From: an uncultured Collinsella sp.
GTDB taxonomy: Bacteria > Actinomycetota > Coriobacteriia > Coriobacteriales > Coriobacteriaceae
Reading direction: 5' to 3'
Assembly: GCA_902463875.1 (NCBI GenBank)
Contig: CABQHR010000009.1
Span: forward strand, 1 to 21,076
Length of the DNA: 21,076 nucleotides
Shown here: positions 6,030-13,636 of the stretch, piece after piece
How positions within the stretch are numbered: the first letter of the stretch is position 1
Layout: each line of letters begins with the position of its first letter
Notes under the pieces: generated by a model
Told to the model about the DNA's origin: nothing
Seen by the model: only the letters and a program-made list of their open reading frames with translations
The model's database searches: none
Program-made: the position numbers and the translations under genes

Positions 6030-9000
6030 TTACTCGATTCCCAAGCTTGCGCAGTAGGCCTCGAGTGCCTTCTCAAAGCAGCCGAGCGGGGCGCGCACAG
6101 TGCCGGCACCGATCTGGCCGACGCCTGCCTTCTTGTGGGCAATGCCGGTGTTGATGAGCGGCGTGATGCCGGTGGCGACAACCTTGCGGATGTCGATGGC
6201 CTGGCAGGTACCCTTGAAGTCCCACGTGGGGATGGTCCAGGCGGGGTTGTGGGTGACGCAGATCTTCTCCATCTCGTTGGAGGTGGCAAGAGCGTCCTCA
6301 AAACCGCCGGCACCGACGAAGCGGGTGACGCCGGGGGCGGCGATCATAGCCATGGCGCCCACGCCCACGGTCTCGGTGATTGCGGAGTCGCCGATATCGG
6401 GGTTGGCATCCTCGGGGGCAAAGCCGGTAAAGTACAGGCCGTTGGGCGTGTTGACGGGAGCGGTGAACCACTCGTCACCGAGCGAGGAGATGCGCACGCC
6501 AAAGTTCTCGCCGTTGCGGCACATGGTGGTGACGACGCAGCCCTCGTGATCCTTGCGGACGTAGTCGACGATGGACTTGCCCATGGCCATCATGATGTTG
6601 AGGAAGAACTGGTCGGTATCGGCCAGGAACTGGATGACCTCTTCCTTCTCCTTGGCATCCCACTCCATGCGGGTGATGAGGGGTGCGACCTCCTTAAGGA
6701 AGCACAGGGAAGCGGCGATGTTACGCTGGTGGAACTCGTCGCCCATGGTAATGGCCTTGGCAACGAGAACGTTGAGGTTGATGCCATCCTCCTTGAGCTT
6801 GAGAGCCGCAGAGAGGACGGGGCCGAGCACGTCGCGCATCCAGCGCAGGCGGTTGACGACTTCCTCGGAGTAGGCGCCAAAGCGCAGCACCTTGCCGATG
6901 CCCTCGTTCATGGTGCAGTAGCCCACGGTGCCGTCAACGCGGTTCTCGACCACGACGAGTGGCATGTTCTGCGAGGTGATGCCGCCCATGGGGCCAACGG
7001 CGTGGACGTGGTGGCACGGAATGAACTTGACCTCGCCGCTCTCGAGCAGCTTGCGGGCGTCAGCCTCGTTGTCGGCCCACTCCTCAAACAGGACGGCACC
7101 GACGCAGGAACCCTGCATGGGGTCGGTCATGTGGCTGTACTCAATCGGAGGACCGGCGTGCAGGATGACCTTGCCGTTGATCTCGGGGATGAGGTCCTTG
7201 GCCGGACGGACGTCAACCAGGAAGGGCTGGGAGGCGCGGAAGCGCTCGACGATGTTGTCATTCTGCTCATCGATCTCGTCGTGCTTGGCGAGTTCGGTCA
7301 GAAGATGAATCATACGCTTGTTGCCGCCTGCCATGGGCTTCCAGGCATACTGGACGGCCTTGGCGCCGTACTTGACGAGCGGGTCGACGAAGCTCTCGAC
7401 GCCGACGTTGATAACGCGGGGCTTGGTGGTGAGGAGCTCCATCACGGCCTCGGAAGGCTCAGGGAGCGGAGAGTTGTCCTTGACGGCGTAGTCGACGGTC
7501 GGACGGTCGGCCTCGGTGTAGTCGATACCCTTGAAGGCAAGCGCGGCACGAACGGCGCGGGCGTTGCTCGACTCCATAACGGCGCCGGCATCGGCCAGCA
7601 GCTTGACGGAGCGGTCGTAATCCTGCGGATCGTGGCTGGTGCCCACGACGGTGCCCACAAAGTGGAGCTCGCGGCCGTCGGCACGGGCGGTCTCGATGCA
7701 CTCGGTGATGACCGGAGCAAGCTCGGCGGCCATATCGGGATGGCAACCATAGCCAAGCACGCAGTCGAATACGATGACGCCCGTGGTGGGCTTGGCAGCG
7801 TACTCGCGCATCATCTTGACGCGGACCTCGGGATCGATCATGGGGTGCGGACGACCCTGGGTGTACACGTCGTCGCCCAGGTCGATGACGTCATAGCCGC
7901 CGTGACGCAGCATGTAGCCGTCTTCCTTGATGATGTGACCGAGCTCGAGCGCCTCGGTGATCATCATCGCGGCCTCGCCGGCAAGGGTGCCACCGGAGTA
8001 GAGACCCACGACGGTCTTGTCCTCGGCGAGGGGCTCGGCGACCGTAACGTCGACGGGCTCGCAGTAGTTGGCCTTGACCTCGCGGCCGGCAGCCAGATCC
8101 ACGGCGATCTGTGCGCACTCCTCCAGGGTGTGGGCCAGATGCACGTGACCCAGATGGGCCTCGGGCTTCTCGCCAATAAAGATGGCGACGACCGGCTTCT
8201 CGCACTTCTCGAGCAGGTCGATAACCTCGTCGCGAACCTCGGGCGCGGGCGGCTTGGAGATAACACAGATGACGTCGGTAGCGTCATGGTTCTCGAGCGC
8301 CACGATGGCGTCCTTAACGGTCACAGCGCCGACCTTGGCGTTAAGGTCGCGGCCGCCGGTGCCGATGGCATGCACGCAGCCGCCACCCATACGGTCGATG
8401 GCGCAGGTGACTTCCTGGATGCCGGTGCCCGAAGCGCCGACGATACCGATGTTGCCGGGGTTAATCACGTTGGTAAAGGCCACGGGCACGGAGCTGATTA
8501 CGCCGGTGCCGCAGTCGGGGCCCATAAAGAGCAGGCCCTTCTCGTGCGCCTTCTGCTTTAGACGAACCTCGTCCTCCAGGGCAACGTTATCGGTAAAGGA
8601 GAACACGTTGAGGCCCAGGTCGAGTGCGCGCTCAAGCTCGGGAGCGGCATACTCGCCGGGGATGGAGAAGAGTGCCAGGTTGGCATCGGGAAGCGCCGCC
8701 ACGGCCTCCTCCCAGGAGGTAGCGGTGGTGTTGCCGTCATCGGCAGCCTTCTTAACGGAAAGGTCGTCGAGGAAGGCCTCGGTCTCGGAGAGCACCTCGT
8801 CCACGATCTTCTCGTCGTCGGCCTCGACGACGATCACCATGTCGCTGGGGTTGGCAGCGACGGCCTCGGGCGTCAAAAGGCCTGCAGCATCATAGATGTC
8901 CTTGTTGGCATCGGTGCCCATCATGATCTGGCTCTGGACCACGCCAGGCATGGCGTTGATCTTATTGGTGAGCAGCATCAGGTTGATGGAGTCCTGATAC

Positions 9001-9035
9001 GAGTTTTGCTTTACAACCGTATAAAGCATCTGCAT
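6030..9035 (-). CDS. allFG: Fused oxamate carbamoyltransferase subunits AllF-AllG (FdrA-YlbE)
   Basis: A 1001-residue protein joining two proteins that are separate in E. coli. Residues 1 to about 582 match FdrA/AllF, which has succinyl-CoA-synthetase-like folds. Landmarks are QDSINLM (14-20), GPDCGTG (172-178), GASGTGIQE (200-208), GRPHPMIDP (394-402) and the terminal MAGGNKR. After an acidic linker (583-595), residues 596-1001 match YlbE/AllG (DUF1116). Landmarks there are ILHAGPP (624-630), FIPCHHVHAVGPMGG (671-685), GDEFHQRNIA (765-774) and APGVTRFVGAGG (900-911). The length is close to FdrA plus YlbE (555 + 419). With AllH it should carry out oxalurate phosphorolysis. The start at 9035 was chosen because AGAAAG lies 6 nt upstream and homology begins there; frame extension to 9137 looks non-coding. 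An in-frame ATG at 9029 is an alternative. Confidence 0.93.
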   Translation of the reverse strand: MQMLYTVVKQNSYQDSINLMLLTNKINAMPGVVQSQIMMGTDANKDIYDAAGLLTPEAVAANPSDMVIVVEADDEKIVDEVLSETEAFLDDLSVKKAADDGNTTATSWEEAVAALPDANLALFSIPGEYAAPELERALDLGLNVFSFTDNVALEDEVRLKQKAHEKGLLFMGPDCGTGVISSVPVAFTNVINPGNIGIVGASGTGIQEVTCAIDRMGGGCVHAIGTGGRDLNAKVGAVTVKDAIVALENHDATDVICVISKPPAPEVRDEVIDLLEKCEKPVVAIFIGEKPEAHLGHVHLAHTLEECAQIAVDLAAGREVKANYCEPVDVTVAEPLAEDKTVVGLYSGGTLAGEAAMMITEALELGHIIKEDGYMLRHGGYDVIDLGDDVYTQGRPHPMIDPEVRVKMMREYAAKPTTGVIVFDCVLGYGCHPDMAAELAPVITECIETARADGRELHFVGTVVGTSHDPQDYDRSVKLLADAGAVMESSNARAVRAALAFKGIDYTEADRPTVDYAVKDNSPLPEPSEAVMELLTTKPRVINVGVESFVDPLVKYGAKAVQYAWKPMAGGNKRMIHLLTELAKHDEIDEQNDNIVERFRASQPFLVDVRPAKDLIPEINGKVILHAGPPIEYSHMTDPMQGSCVGAVLFEEWADNEADARKLLESGEVKFIPCHHVHAVGPMGGITSQNMPLVVVENRVDGTVGYCTMNEGIGKVLRFGAYSEEVVNRLRWMRDVLGPVLSAALKLKEDGINLNVLVAKAITMGDEFHQRNIAASLCFLKEVAPLITRMEWDAKEKEEVIQFLADTDQFFLNIMMAMGKSIVDYVRKDHEGCVVTTMCRNGENFGVRISSLGDEWFTAPVNTPNGLYFTGFAPEDANPDIGDSAITETVGVGAMAMIAAPGVTRFVGAGGFEDALATSNEMEKICVTHNPAWTIPTWDFKGTCQAIDIRKVVATGITPLINTGIAHKKAGVGQIGAGTVRAPLGCFEKALEAYCASLGIE

Positions 9036-9071
9036 CGCCGACTTTCTATATGTCTCGGTGGGTGTACCGTC

Positions 9072-9100
9072 ACGCTGTAGGCCGTAACGGCAACGAGCGT
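9072..9100. promoter_or_regulatory. Nested inverted repeat in the allFG leader
   Basis: Outer arms ACGCT (9072-9076) and AGCGT (9096-9100) enclose a perfect odd palindrome GCCGT-A-ACGGC (9081-9091), between 37 and 65 nt upstream of the allFG start. It could be an operator or a hairpin in the 5' leader; the transcription start is unknown. Confidence 0.35.
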
Positions 9101-9172
9101 CTGATGACAGTAAACCATGCACCAAGGTTCCATTCATTATCTTGAGTGTCTAGCGATTTGGACTCGACTTTA

Positions 9173-9183
9173 TCCACAGTGGA
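9173..9183. promoter_or_regulatory. Palindrome TCCACAGTGGA in the allFG/allC divergent region
   Basis: A perfect 11-bp odd palindrome lies in the 253-bp spacer between the divergent allFG and allC genes. It is just upstream of a weak candidate allC promoter (TTGTTG at 9186-9191, TATTGT at 9209-9214, 17-bp spacer). One bound regulator here could control both operons. The PucR-family protein encoded at 15883 is the obvious candidate. Confidence 0.35.
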
Positions 9184-9185
9184 CA

Positions 9186-9214
9186 TTGTTGGTGTTTTCC
9201 TTAGTCAGTATTGT
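9186..9214 (+). promoter_or_regulatory. Weak candidate promoter of allC
   Basis: TTGTTG and TATTGT are separated by 17 bp and lie 75 nt before the allC start. Matches to the sigma-70 consensus are 3/6 and 4/6, which would suit an activator-dependent promoter. The call rests on pattern only. Confidence 0.25.
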
Positions 9215-9288
9215 GTAAGCCAACGCACGGAATCGACGTTGCACCACGCGCCTCGCCGATCCTCAACCAATTAATAAGGAGTGTAGAT

Positions 9289-10515
9289 ATGAGCACCTCC
9301 GTACAAGATGTGGAATCGGTTCGCGACTGGCTCGCATCCTTCGGTACCGATGAGACCGGCGGCATGACCCGCCTGCTCTTTACGCCCGAATGGCTCGACG
9401 CCCAGCTCGCCCTCAAGCAGAAGTTTGAGGATATGGGCATGGTTGCCGAGTTCGATGAGGTCGGCAACCTCGTGGGCACCTATCCTGGCACCGACGGCAC
9501 CGATGACGTCATCGCCTGCGGTAGCCACGTCGACACCGTCGTTCACGGCGGCAAGCTCGACGGCGCCCTCGGCATCTTTGGTGGCTACCTGGCCATTAAG
9601 GATCTAGTCGAGACCCACGGCGCCCCCAAGAAGTCCCTCCGCGTCATCTCTATGGCCGAGGAAGAGGGCAGCCGCTTCCCCTTCGTCTTCTGGGGCAGCA
9701 AGAACATGGTCGGCACCGTTCCCGAGTCTGCACTCGAAGGCGTTGCCGATAACGACGGCGTCACCTTTACCGAGGCTATGAAGAACTGCGGCTTTGGCGT
9801 TCGCACCGCCCACACGAGCCCGCTCGACAACGTCAAGGCATTCCTGGAGCTCCACATCGAGCAGGGCAACACCCTCGAGATGGAAGGCAAGAAGGTGGGC
9901 GTCGTTACCGCCATCACCGGTCAGCGTCGCTACAACATCCGTCTGCACGGCGAGGCTAACCACGCCGGCACCACTCGTATGTGCTATCGCCACGACGTGG
10001 TCCAGGTCTTCTCCCAGATCGTGACCGAGTCCATCGCCAAGGCTAACGCCGAGGGCGATCCGCTGGTACTCACCTTCGGTCATATCGAGGTTACCCCCAA
10101 CACCGTCAACGTCGTTCCCGGCGATGCCATGTTCACCATGGACTGCCGCCACACCGACAAGGACACGCTCGTCCGCTTCTCCGAGGAAATCGAGGCCGAC
10201 ATGGCCCGTATCGCTGCCGAGCACGGTGTAGAGATCGAGATCGACCGCTGGATGGACGAGGACCCCGTTCCCATGAACGCCGAGCTCGTCGCCAAGATCG
10301 AGCAGGTCGCTAAAGACTCCAGTGCCAACTACCGCATGATGCACTCCGGCGCCGGCCACGACTCCCAGGTTATCGCCCCGCACGTTCCGACCGGCATGCT
10401 CTTTGTCCCCAGCGTTAAGGGCATCAGCCACAACCCGGCCGAGTACACCGAGGGCGAAGACCTCAAGGCCGGCATCGACATGCTCGGCGCTGCCCTCTAC
10501 AACCTTGCCTACTAG
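9289..10515 (+). CDS. allC: Allantoate amidohydrolase (M20 family)
   Basis: A 408-residue M20 metallopeptidase-family amidohydrolase, nearly the length of E. coli AllC (411). Expected metal ligands are H80 (GSHVDT), D91 (KLDGALG), E126 (AEEEGSRF), H189 (LELHIEQG) and H381 (ISHNPAE). GEANHAGTTRM (221-231) and GAGHDSQ (354-360) are substrate-site segments typical of allantoate and N-carbamoyl amino acid amidohydrolases. It releases ammonia and CO2 from allantoate to form ureidoglycine. AAGGAG 7 nt before the ATG fixes the start; an open frame back to 9211 looks non-coding. It is the first gene of the plus-strand operon. N-carbamoyl amino acid hydrolase is the main alternative, which context makes unlikely. 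Confidence 0.93.
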   Translation: MSTSVQDVESVRDWLASFGTDETGGMTRLLFTPEWLDAQLALKQKFEDMGMVAEFDEVGNLVGTYPGTDGTDDVIACGSHVDTVVHGGKLDGALGIFGGYLAIKDLVETHGAPKKSLRVISMAEEEGSRFPFVFWGSKNMVGTVPESALEGVADNDGVTFTEAMKNCGFGVRTAHTSPLDNVKAFLELHIEQGNTLEMEGKKVGVVTAITGQRRYNIRLHGEANHAGTTRMCYRHDVVQVFSQIVTESIAKANAEGDPLVLTFGHIEVTPNTVNVVPGDAMFTMDCRHTDKDTLVRFSEEIEADMARIAAEHGVEIEIDRWMDEDPVPMNAELVAKIEQVAKDSSANYRMMHSGAGHDSQVIAPHVPTGMLFVPSVKGISHNPAEYTEGEDLKAGIDMLGAALYNLAY

Positions 10516-10545
10516 CGGCTCTATGCCCTTACGAAGGGAGGCGTC

Positions 10546-12030
10546 ATGCCTAACCCTCAATCCGTCGATTACCAGGTGACCGACGAAGAAGTCGAACGTT
10601 ACCGCGCACGCGGCTATAACGACGACATGCTCCCCAAGACCGCCGAAAAGCGCAACATGGGGGTCAAGAACTACTTCACCCTGTGGATGGGCTCCGTCCA
10701 CAACATCCCCAACTACGCTGCGGTGGGCGGATTCCTTTTCCTAGGTCTCTCCCCCATCAACGTTATTTTTGCCCTTGTGGTTAGCGCCCTGTTGGTCGCA
10801 GCCTTTATGGTGATCAACGGCGAGGCAGGATCCAAGTATGGCATCCCCTTTGCCATGCACCTGCGCTCCACCTATGGCAACCTGGGCGCTAAGCTCCCCG
10901 GCTTCCTGCGTGGCTGCGTTGCCGCTATCGCCTGGTTCGGCCTTCAGACCTACACCGGCTCCCTTGCCCTCACCATTATCCTGGGCAAGATCTTCCCCGG
11001 TTTCTTGGAGATCGGTGACGGTGCGCAAATCCTGGGCATCGGCATCCCGCAGCTCATCTCGTTTACCATCTTTTGGGTCCTCAACGTGGCAATCGGCCTG
11101 GGCGGTGGCGGTATCCTCAACAAGTTCACCGCTGTCCTCTCTCCGCTCATCTATATCGTCGTCATCGGCATGACCGTCTGGGCAATCAGTGCTGCCGGCG
11201 GTCTGGGCAACATCCTTGCCTTTAGCCCCCAGGCAGCCGAGGACTTCAACCCCGTGTTCGTTTTCCTGATGATCCTGAACTCCGTCATCGCCGTTTGGGC
11301 AGCTCCGGGCGCCAGCGTCTCCGACTTTACCCAGAACGCCACGTCCACCGCAACCCAGCGTCGCGGCCAGACCCTCTCCCTGCTCGTCGCCTACGTGGTC
11401 TTTGCCTTCTGCAGCGTCGTCATCCTTATCGGCGCCTCGCTTGCCACCGGCACGCAGCACTGGGACATCACCACGGTCATCGACTCTTGGGATTCCATTC
11501 CCCTCGTCGTCTGCGCCACGGGAGTCTTTTTGCTCACCACCATCTCCACCAACGCCACGGGCAACATCATCCCGGCTGGTTATCAGCTGGCAGCCCTGTT
11601 CCCCAAGAAGCTTACCTATCGTAGCGGCGTTGTGATCGCAAGCGTCATCAGCTTTGCCATCATGCCTTGGAAGCTCATGGAAAACTCCAGCTCCATCTAC
11701 CTGTTCCTGAACACCATCGGCGCCGTGCTCGGTCCCGTCGCCGGCGTTATGATCGCCCACTACTACTTTGTCGCCAAGCGCCAGATCGACCTCGACGCGC
11801 TCTACATGGACATGAACGACCAGGACAAGTCCAACCCCTATCAGGGCGTCAACGTTCCGGCCTACATCGCGACCATCGCGGCGCTCGTCATCTCGCTCTC
11901 GGGCCAGTTTATCCCCGCGCTCTCGTTTATCTCAGGCGTCTCTTGGTTCGCAGGCTCCATCTCGGCCTTCGTAATCTACCTCGCCATTCACAAGCTTTCC
12001 TCGTCTAAGGCACAGGCCAAGGCCGAGTAA
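10546..12030 (+). CDS. pucI: Allantoin permease (NCS1 family)
   Basis: A 494-residue integral membrane protein of the NCS1 nucleobase:cation symporter family, with about twelve hydrophobic helices after a roughly 40-residue cytoplasmic N-terminus. Segments typical of PucI/YbbW allantoin carriers are LWMGSVHNIPNYAAVGG (46-62), GSKYGIPF and the C-terminal PWKLMENSSSIY followed by GAVLGPVAGVM. It should import allantoin with Na+ or H+. AAGGGAGG lies 4 nt before the ATG, and the gene starts 30 nt after allC, so the two are co-transcribed. Related NCS1 carriers take hydantoins, uracil or cytosine; allantoin is assigned from sequence character and neighbours. Confidence 0.88.
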   Translation: MPNPQSVDYQVTDEEVERYRARGYNDDMLPKTAEKRNMGVKNYFTLWMGSVHNIPNYAAVGGFLFLGLSPINVIFALVVSALLVAAFMVINGEAGSKYGIPFAMHLRSTYGNLGAKLPGFLRGCVAAIAWFGLQTYTGSLALTIILGKIFPGFLEIGDGAQILGIGIPQLISFTIFWVLNVAIGLGGGGILNKFTAVLSPLIYIVVIGMTVWAISAAGGLGNILAFSPQAAEDFNPVFVFLMILNSVIAVWAAPGASVSDFTQNATSTATQRRGQTLSLLVAYVVFAFCSVVILIGASLATGTQHWDITTVIDSWDSIPLVVCATGVFLLTTISTNATGNIIPAGYQLAALFPKKLTYRSGVVIASVISFAIMPWKLMENSSSIYLFLNTIGAVLGPVAGVMIAHYYFVAKRQIDLDALYMDMNDQDKSNPYQGVNVPAYIATIAALVISLSGQFIPALSFISGVSWFAGSISAFVIYLAIHKLSSSKAQAKAE

Positions 12031-12039
12031 AGCAACCAC

Positions 12040-12126
12040 GCAGGCCCTCGCCTGCAGGAGCGCACGCTCCGCCCCATCTTCAACCTCGCCAGGGACGCGC
12101 TGCTGGCGCGCAAACGGCGCGTCCCT
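12040..12126 (+). other. Series of hairpins between permease and allantoinase genes
   Basis: The 156-bp spacer holds three consecutive inverted repeats: GCAGG/CCTGC (12040-12055), GGAGC/GCTCC (12057-12070) and a perfect 10-bp AGGGACGCGC/GCGCGTCCCT (12091-12100 with 12117-12126, 16-nt loop). Two weaker ones follow, AAAGG-T-CCTTT at 12129-12139 and GTCTG/CAGAC at 12147-12165. None has a T-run, so simple termination is unlikely. An mRNA stability, processing or attenuation element would fit. Confidence 0.5.
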
Positions 12127-12186
12127 GTAAAGGTCCTTTCCACAACGTCTGTTAAGAATGCAGACACCCTACCTAAGGGAGGAACA

Positions 12187-13551
12187 ATGTACGACCTCGT
12201 AATTAAAGGCGGTACCGTCATCCTCGAAGACGGCGAGACCGTAACCGACGTTGCTGTAACCGATGGCAAGATCGCCGCTATCGGCGCCGATCTTGAGGGC
12301 ACCGAGACCATCGATGCCACCGGCCTCGTTGTGAGCCCGGGCATGATCGACGGCCACGCCCACATCACCGACCCCGGCGGCGGCTATCGCGACGGCTGGG
12401 AGGGCTACCTCACCGGCACCGCTGCATGCGCCAAGGGCGGCATCACCTCTATCGTCGAGATGCCCCTCAACCAGGTTCCCGCCACCACCAACGGCGAGCG
12501 CCTCGCTATCAAGGAGGCTGCTGGCGCTGGTAAGCTCCGCGTCGACGTCGCTTCTCTGGGCGGCCTGACCCCCTACAACCTCGACGGCGGCATCCAGGAG
12601 CTCGCCGACGGTGGCGTCGTGGGCTACAAGGCATTCGTCGCCAGCTGCGGCGACCGCACCATCCCCGACAACGGCGACTTTGAGGACGTCGACGACTACT
12701 CGCTGTGGGAGGGCATGCGCCAGATCGCCAAGACCGGCAAGGTGCTCGATGTTCACTGCGAGAACGCCCCCATCACCAACAAGCTCGGCGCACTCGCCAA
12801 GGCTGCCGGTAAGGGTAAGGTCTCCGACTACGTTGCCACCCGTCCCCCGTTCACCGAGGCCGAGGCCGTCCGTCGCGTGATCTTCTTCGCCAAGCAGACC
12901 GGCTGCCGCGTCAACATCTGTCACTGCACCTGCAAGGAGGCCGTGGCCGAGGTTATCGCCGCTCAGCAGGAGGGCTACGACATCACCTGCGAGACCTGCC
13001 CGCACTACCTGTACTTCACGACCGACGAGCTCGACGCCATCGGCAACATCACCAAGTGCTCTCCCCCGATTCGTGACAAGGCCCAGCAGGACGCCCTGTG
13101 GAAGCTGCTCGCCGACGGTTCCATCGCCATGGTCGTCTCCGACCACTCCCCCTGCACGCCCGACCTCAAGGCTCCCGAGAACGCCTTTGACGCCTGGGGC
13201 GGCATCTCCGGCATCCAGAACTGCATGGATGTCATGTACGACGAGATGGTCCAGAAGCGCGGCATGAGCGCAGCTCTGTTCGCCAAGGTCATGTCCACCA
13301 ACGTCGCCGACCGCTTTGGTCTGGCCGACAAGGGTCGCATTGAGGTTGGCAAGGATGCCGACTTCTGCCTGATTGAGCCCAACAGCCCCTACACGCTGCA
13401 GGCCGACGATCTTGAGTACAAGAACAAGATCACGCCCTACATCGGCCGCACCATCGGCTGCCAGGTCGCCCGCACCATCCTGCGCGGTGAGACCACCTAT
13501 GCAAAGGGCGAGGGTGTCTGCAAGGACTTCCCCGGCAAGTTTGTCAAATAG
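12187..13551 (+). CDS. allB: Allantoinase (cyclic amidohydrolase)
   Basis: A 454-residue metal-dependent amidohydrolase, the length of E. coli AllB (453). It opens the allantoin ring to allantoate. The binuclear site is complete: H57 and H59 (DGHAHI), the lysine expected to be carboxylated K148 (VGYKAFVASCGD), H190 (VHCENA), H246 (NICHCTCKEA) and D319 (VSDHSPC). AKGGITSIVEMPLNQ and KCSPPIRD are typical of allantoinases rather than dihydroorotases or hydantoinases. AAGGGAGG lies shortly before the ATG. It follows the permease after a structured 156-bp spacer and precedes an MFS transporter. Confidence 0.95.
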   Translation: MYDLVIKGGTVILEDGETVTDVAVTDGKIAAIGADLEGTETIDATGLVVSPGMIDGHAHITDPGGGYRDGWEGYLTGTAACAKGGITSIVEMPLNQVPATTNGERLAIKEAAGAGKLRVDVASLGGLTPYNLDGGIQELADGGVVGYKAFVASCGDRTIPDNGDFEDVDDYSLWEGMRQIAKTGKVLDVHCENAPITNKLGALAKAAGKGKVSDYVATRPPFTEAEAVRRVIFFAKQTGCRVNICHCTCKEAVAEVIAAQQEGYDITCETCPHYLYFTTDELDAIGNITKCSPPIRDKAQQDALWKLLADGSIAMVVSDHSPCTPDLKAPENAFDAWGGISGIQNCMDVMYDEMVQKRGMSAALFAKVMSTNVADRFGLADKGRIEVGKDADFCLIEPNSPYTLQADDLEYKNKITPYIGRTIGCQVARTILRGETTYAKGEGVCKDFPGKFVK

Positions 13552-13571
13552 CGCCCACACGCTTTAAAACG

Positions 13572-13600
13572 GGGCCCGCTCACCTTTGAGTGTCGGGCCC
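13572..13600 (+). terminator. Hairpin after allB, possibly a weak terminator
   Basis: GGGCCCG (13572-13578) pairs with CGGGCCC (13594-13600), and CTCA/TGAG extends the stem inside with a 3-nt bulge. Only TTCACCTGTT follows, so it is a poor intrinsic terminator. It may reduce read-through into the MFS gene or mark the 3' end of a processed allB message. Confidence 0.5.
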
Positions 13601-13636
13601 TTCACCTGTTCCATCGACCGTAAGGGGCTTCATCCC

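Noticed and set aside
6026..6313. N-terminal extension of the allH frame
   Set aside because: Lies out of frame inside allFG and encodes Ser/Pro/Arg-rich sequence; homology begins at the ATG at 6025.
6015..8561. 848-codon open frame on the plus strand opposite allFG
   Set aside because: Shadow of allFG; repetitive Gly/Asp/Val/Leu-rich content, no ribosome site and no recognisable domain.
9036..9137. N-terminal extension of the allFG frame
   Set aside because: No ribosome site at 9137, no homology, and it contains the leader inverted repeat.
10741..11760. 339-codon minus-strand frame opposite the permease gene
   Set aside because: Highly charged Asp/Gly-rich shadow of a membrane protein gene.
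12169..13560. 463-codon minus-strand frame opposite allB
   Set aside because: Same kind of shadow; allB has full family match and a complete metal site.
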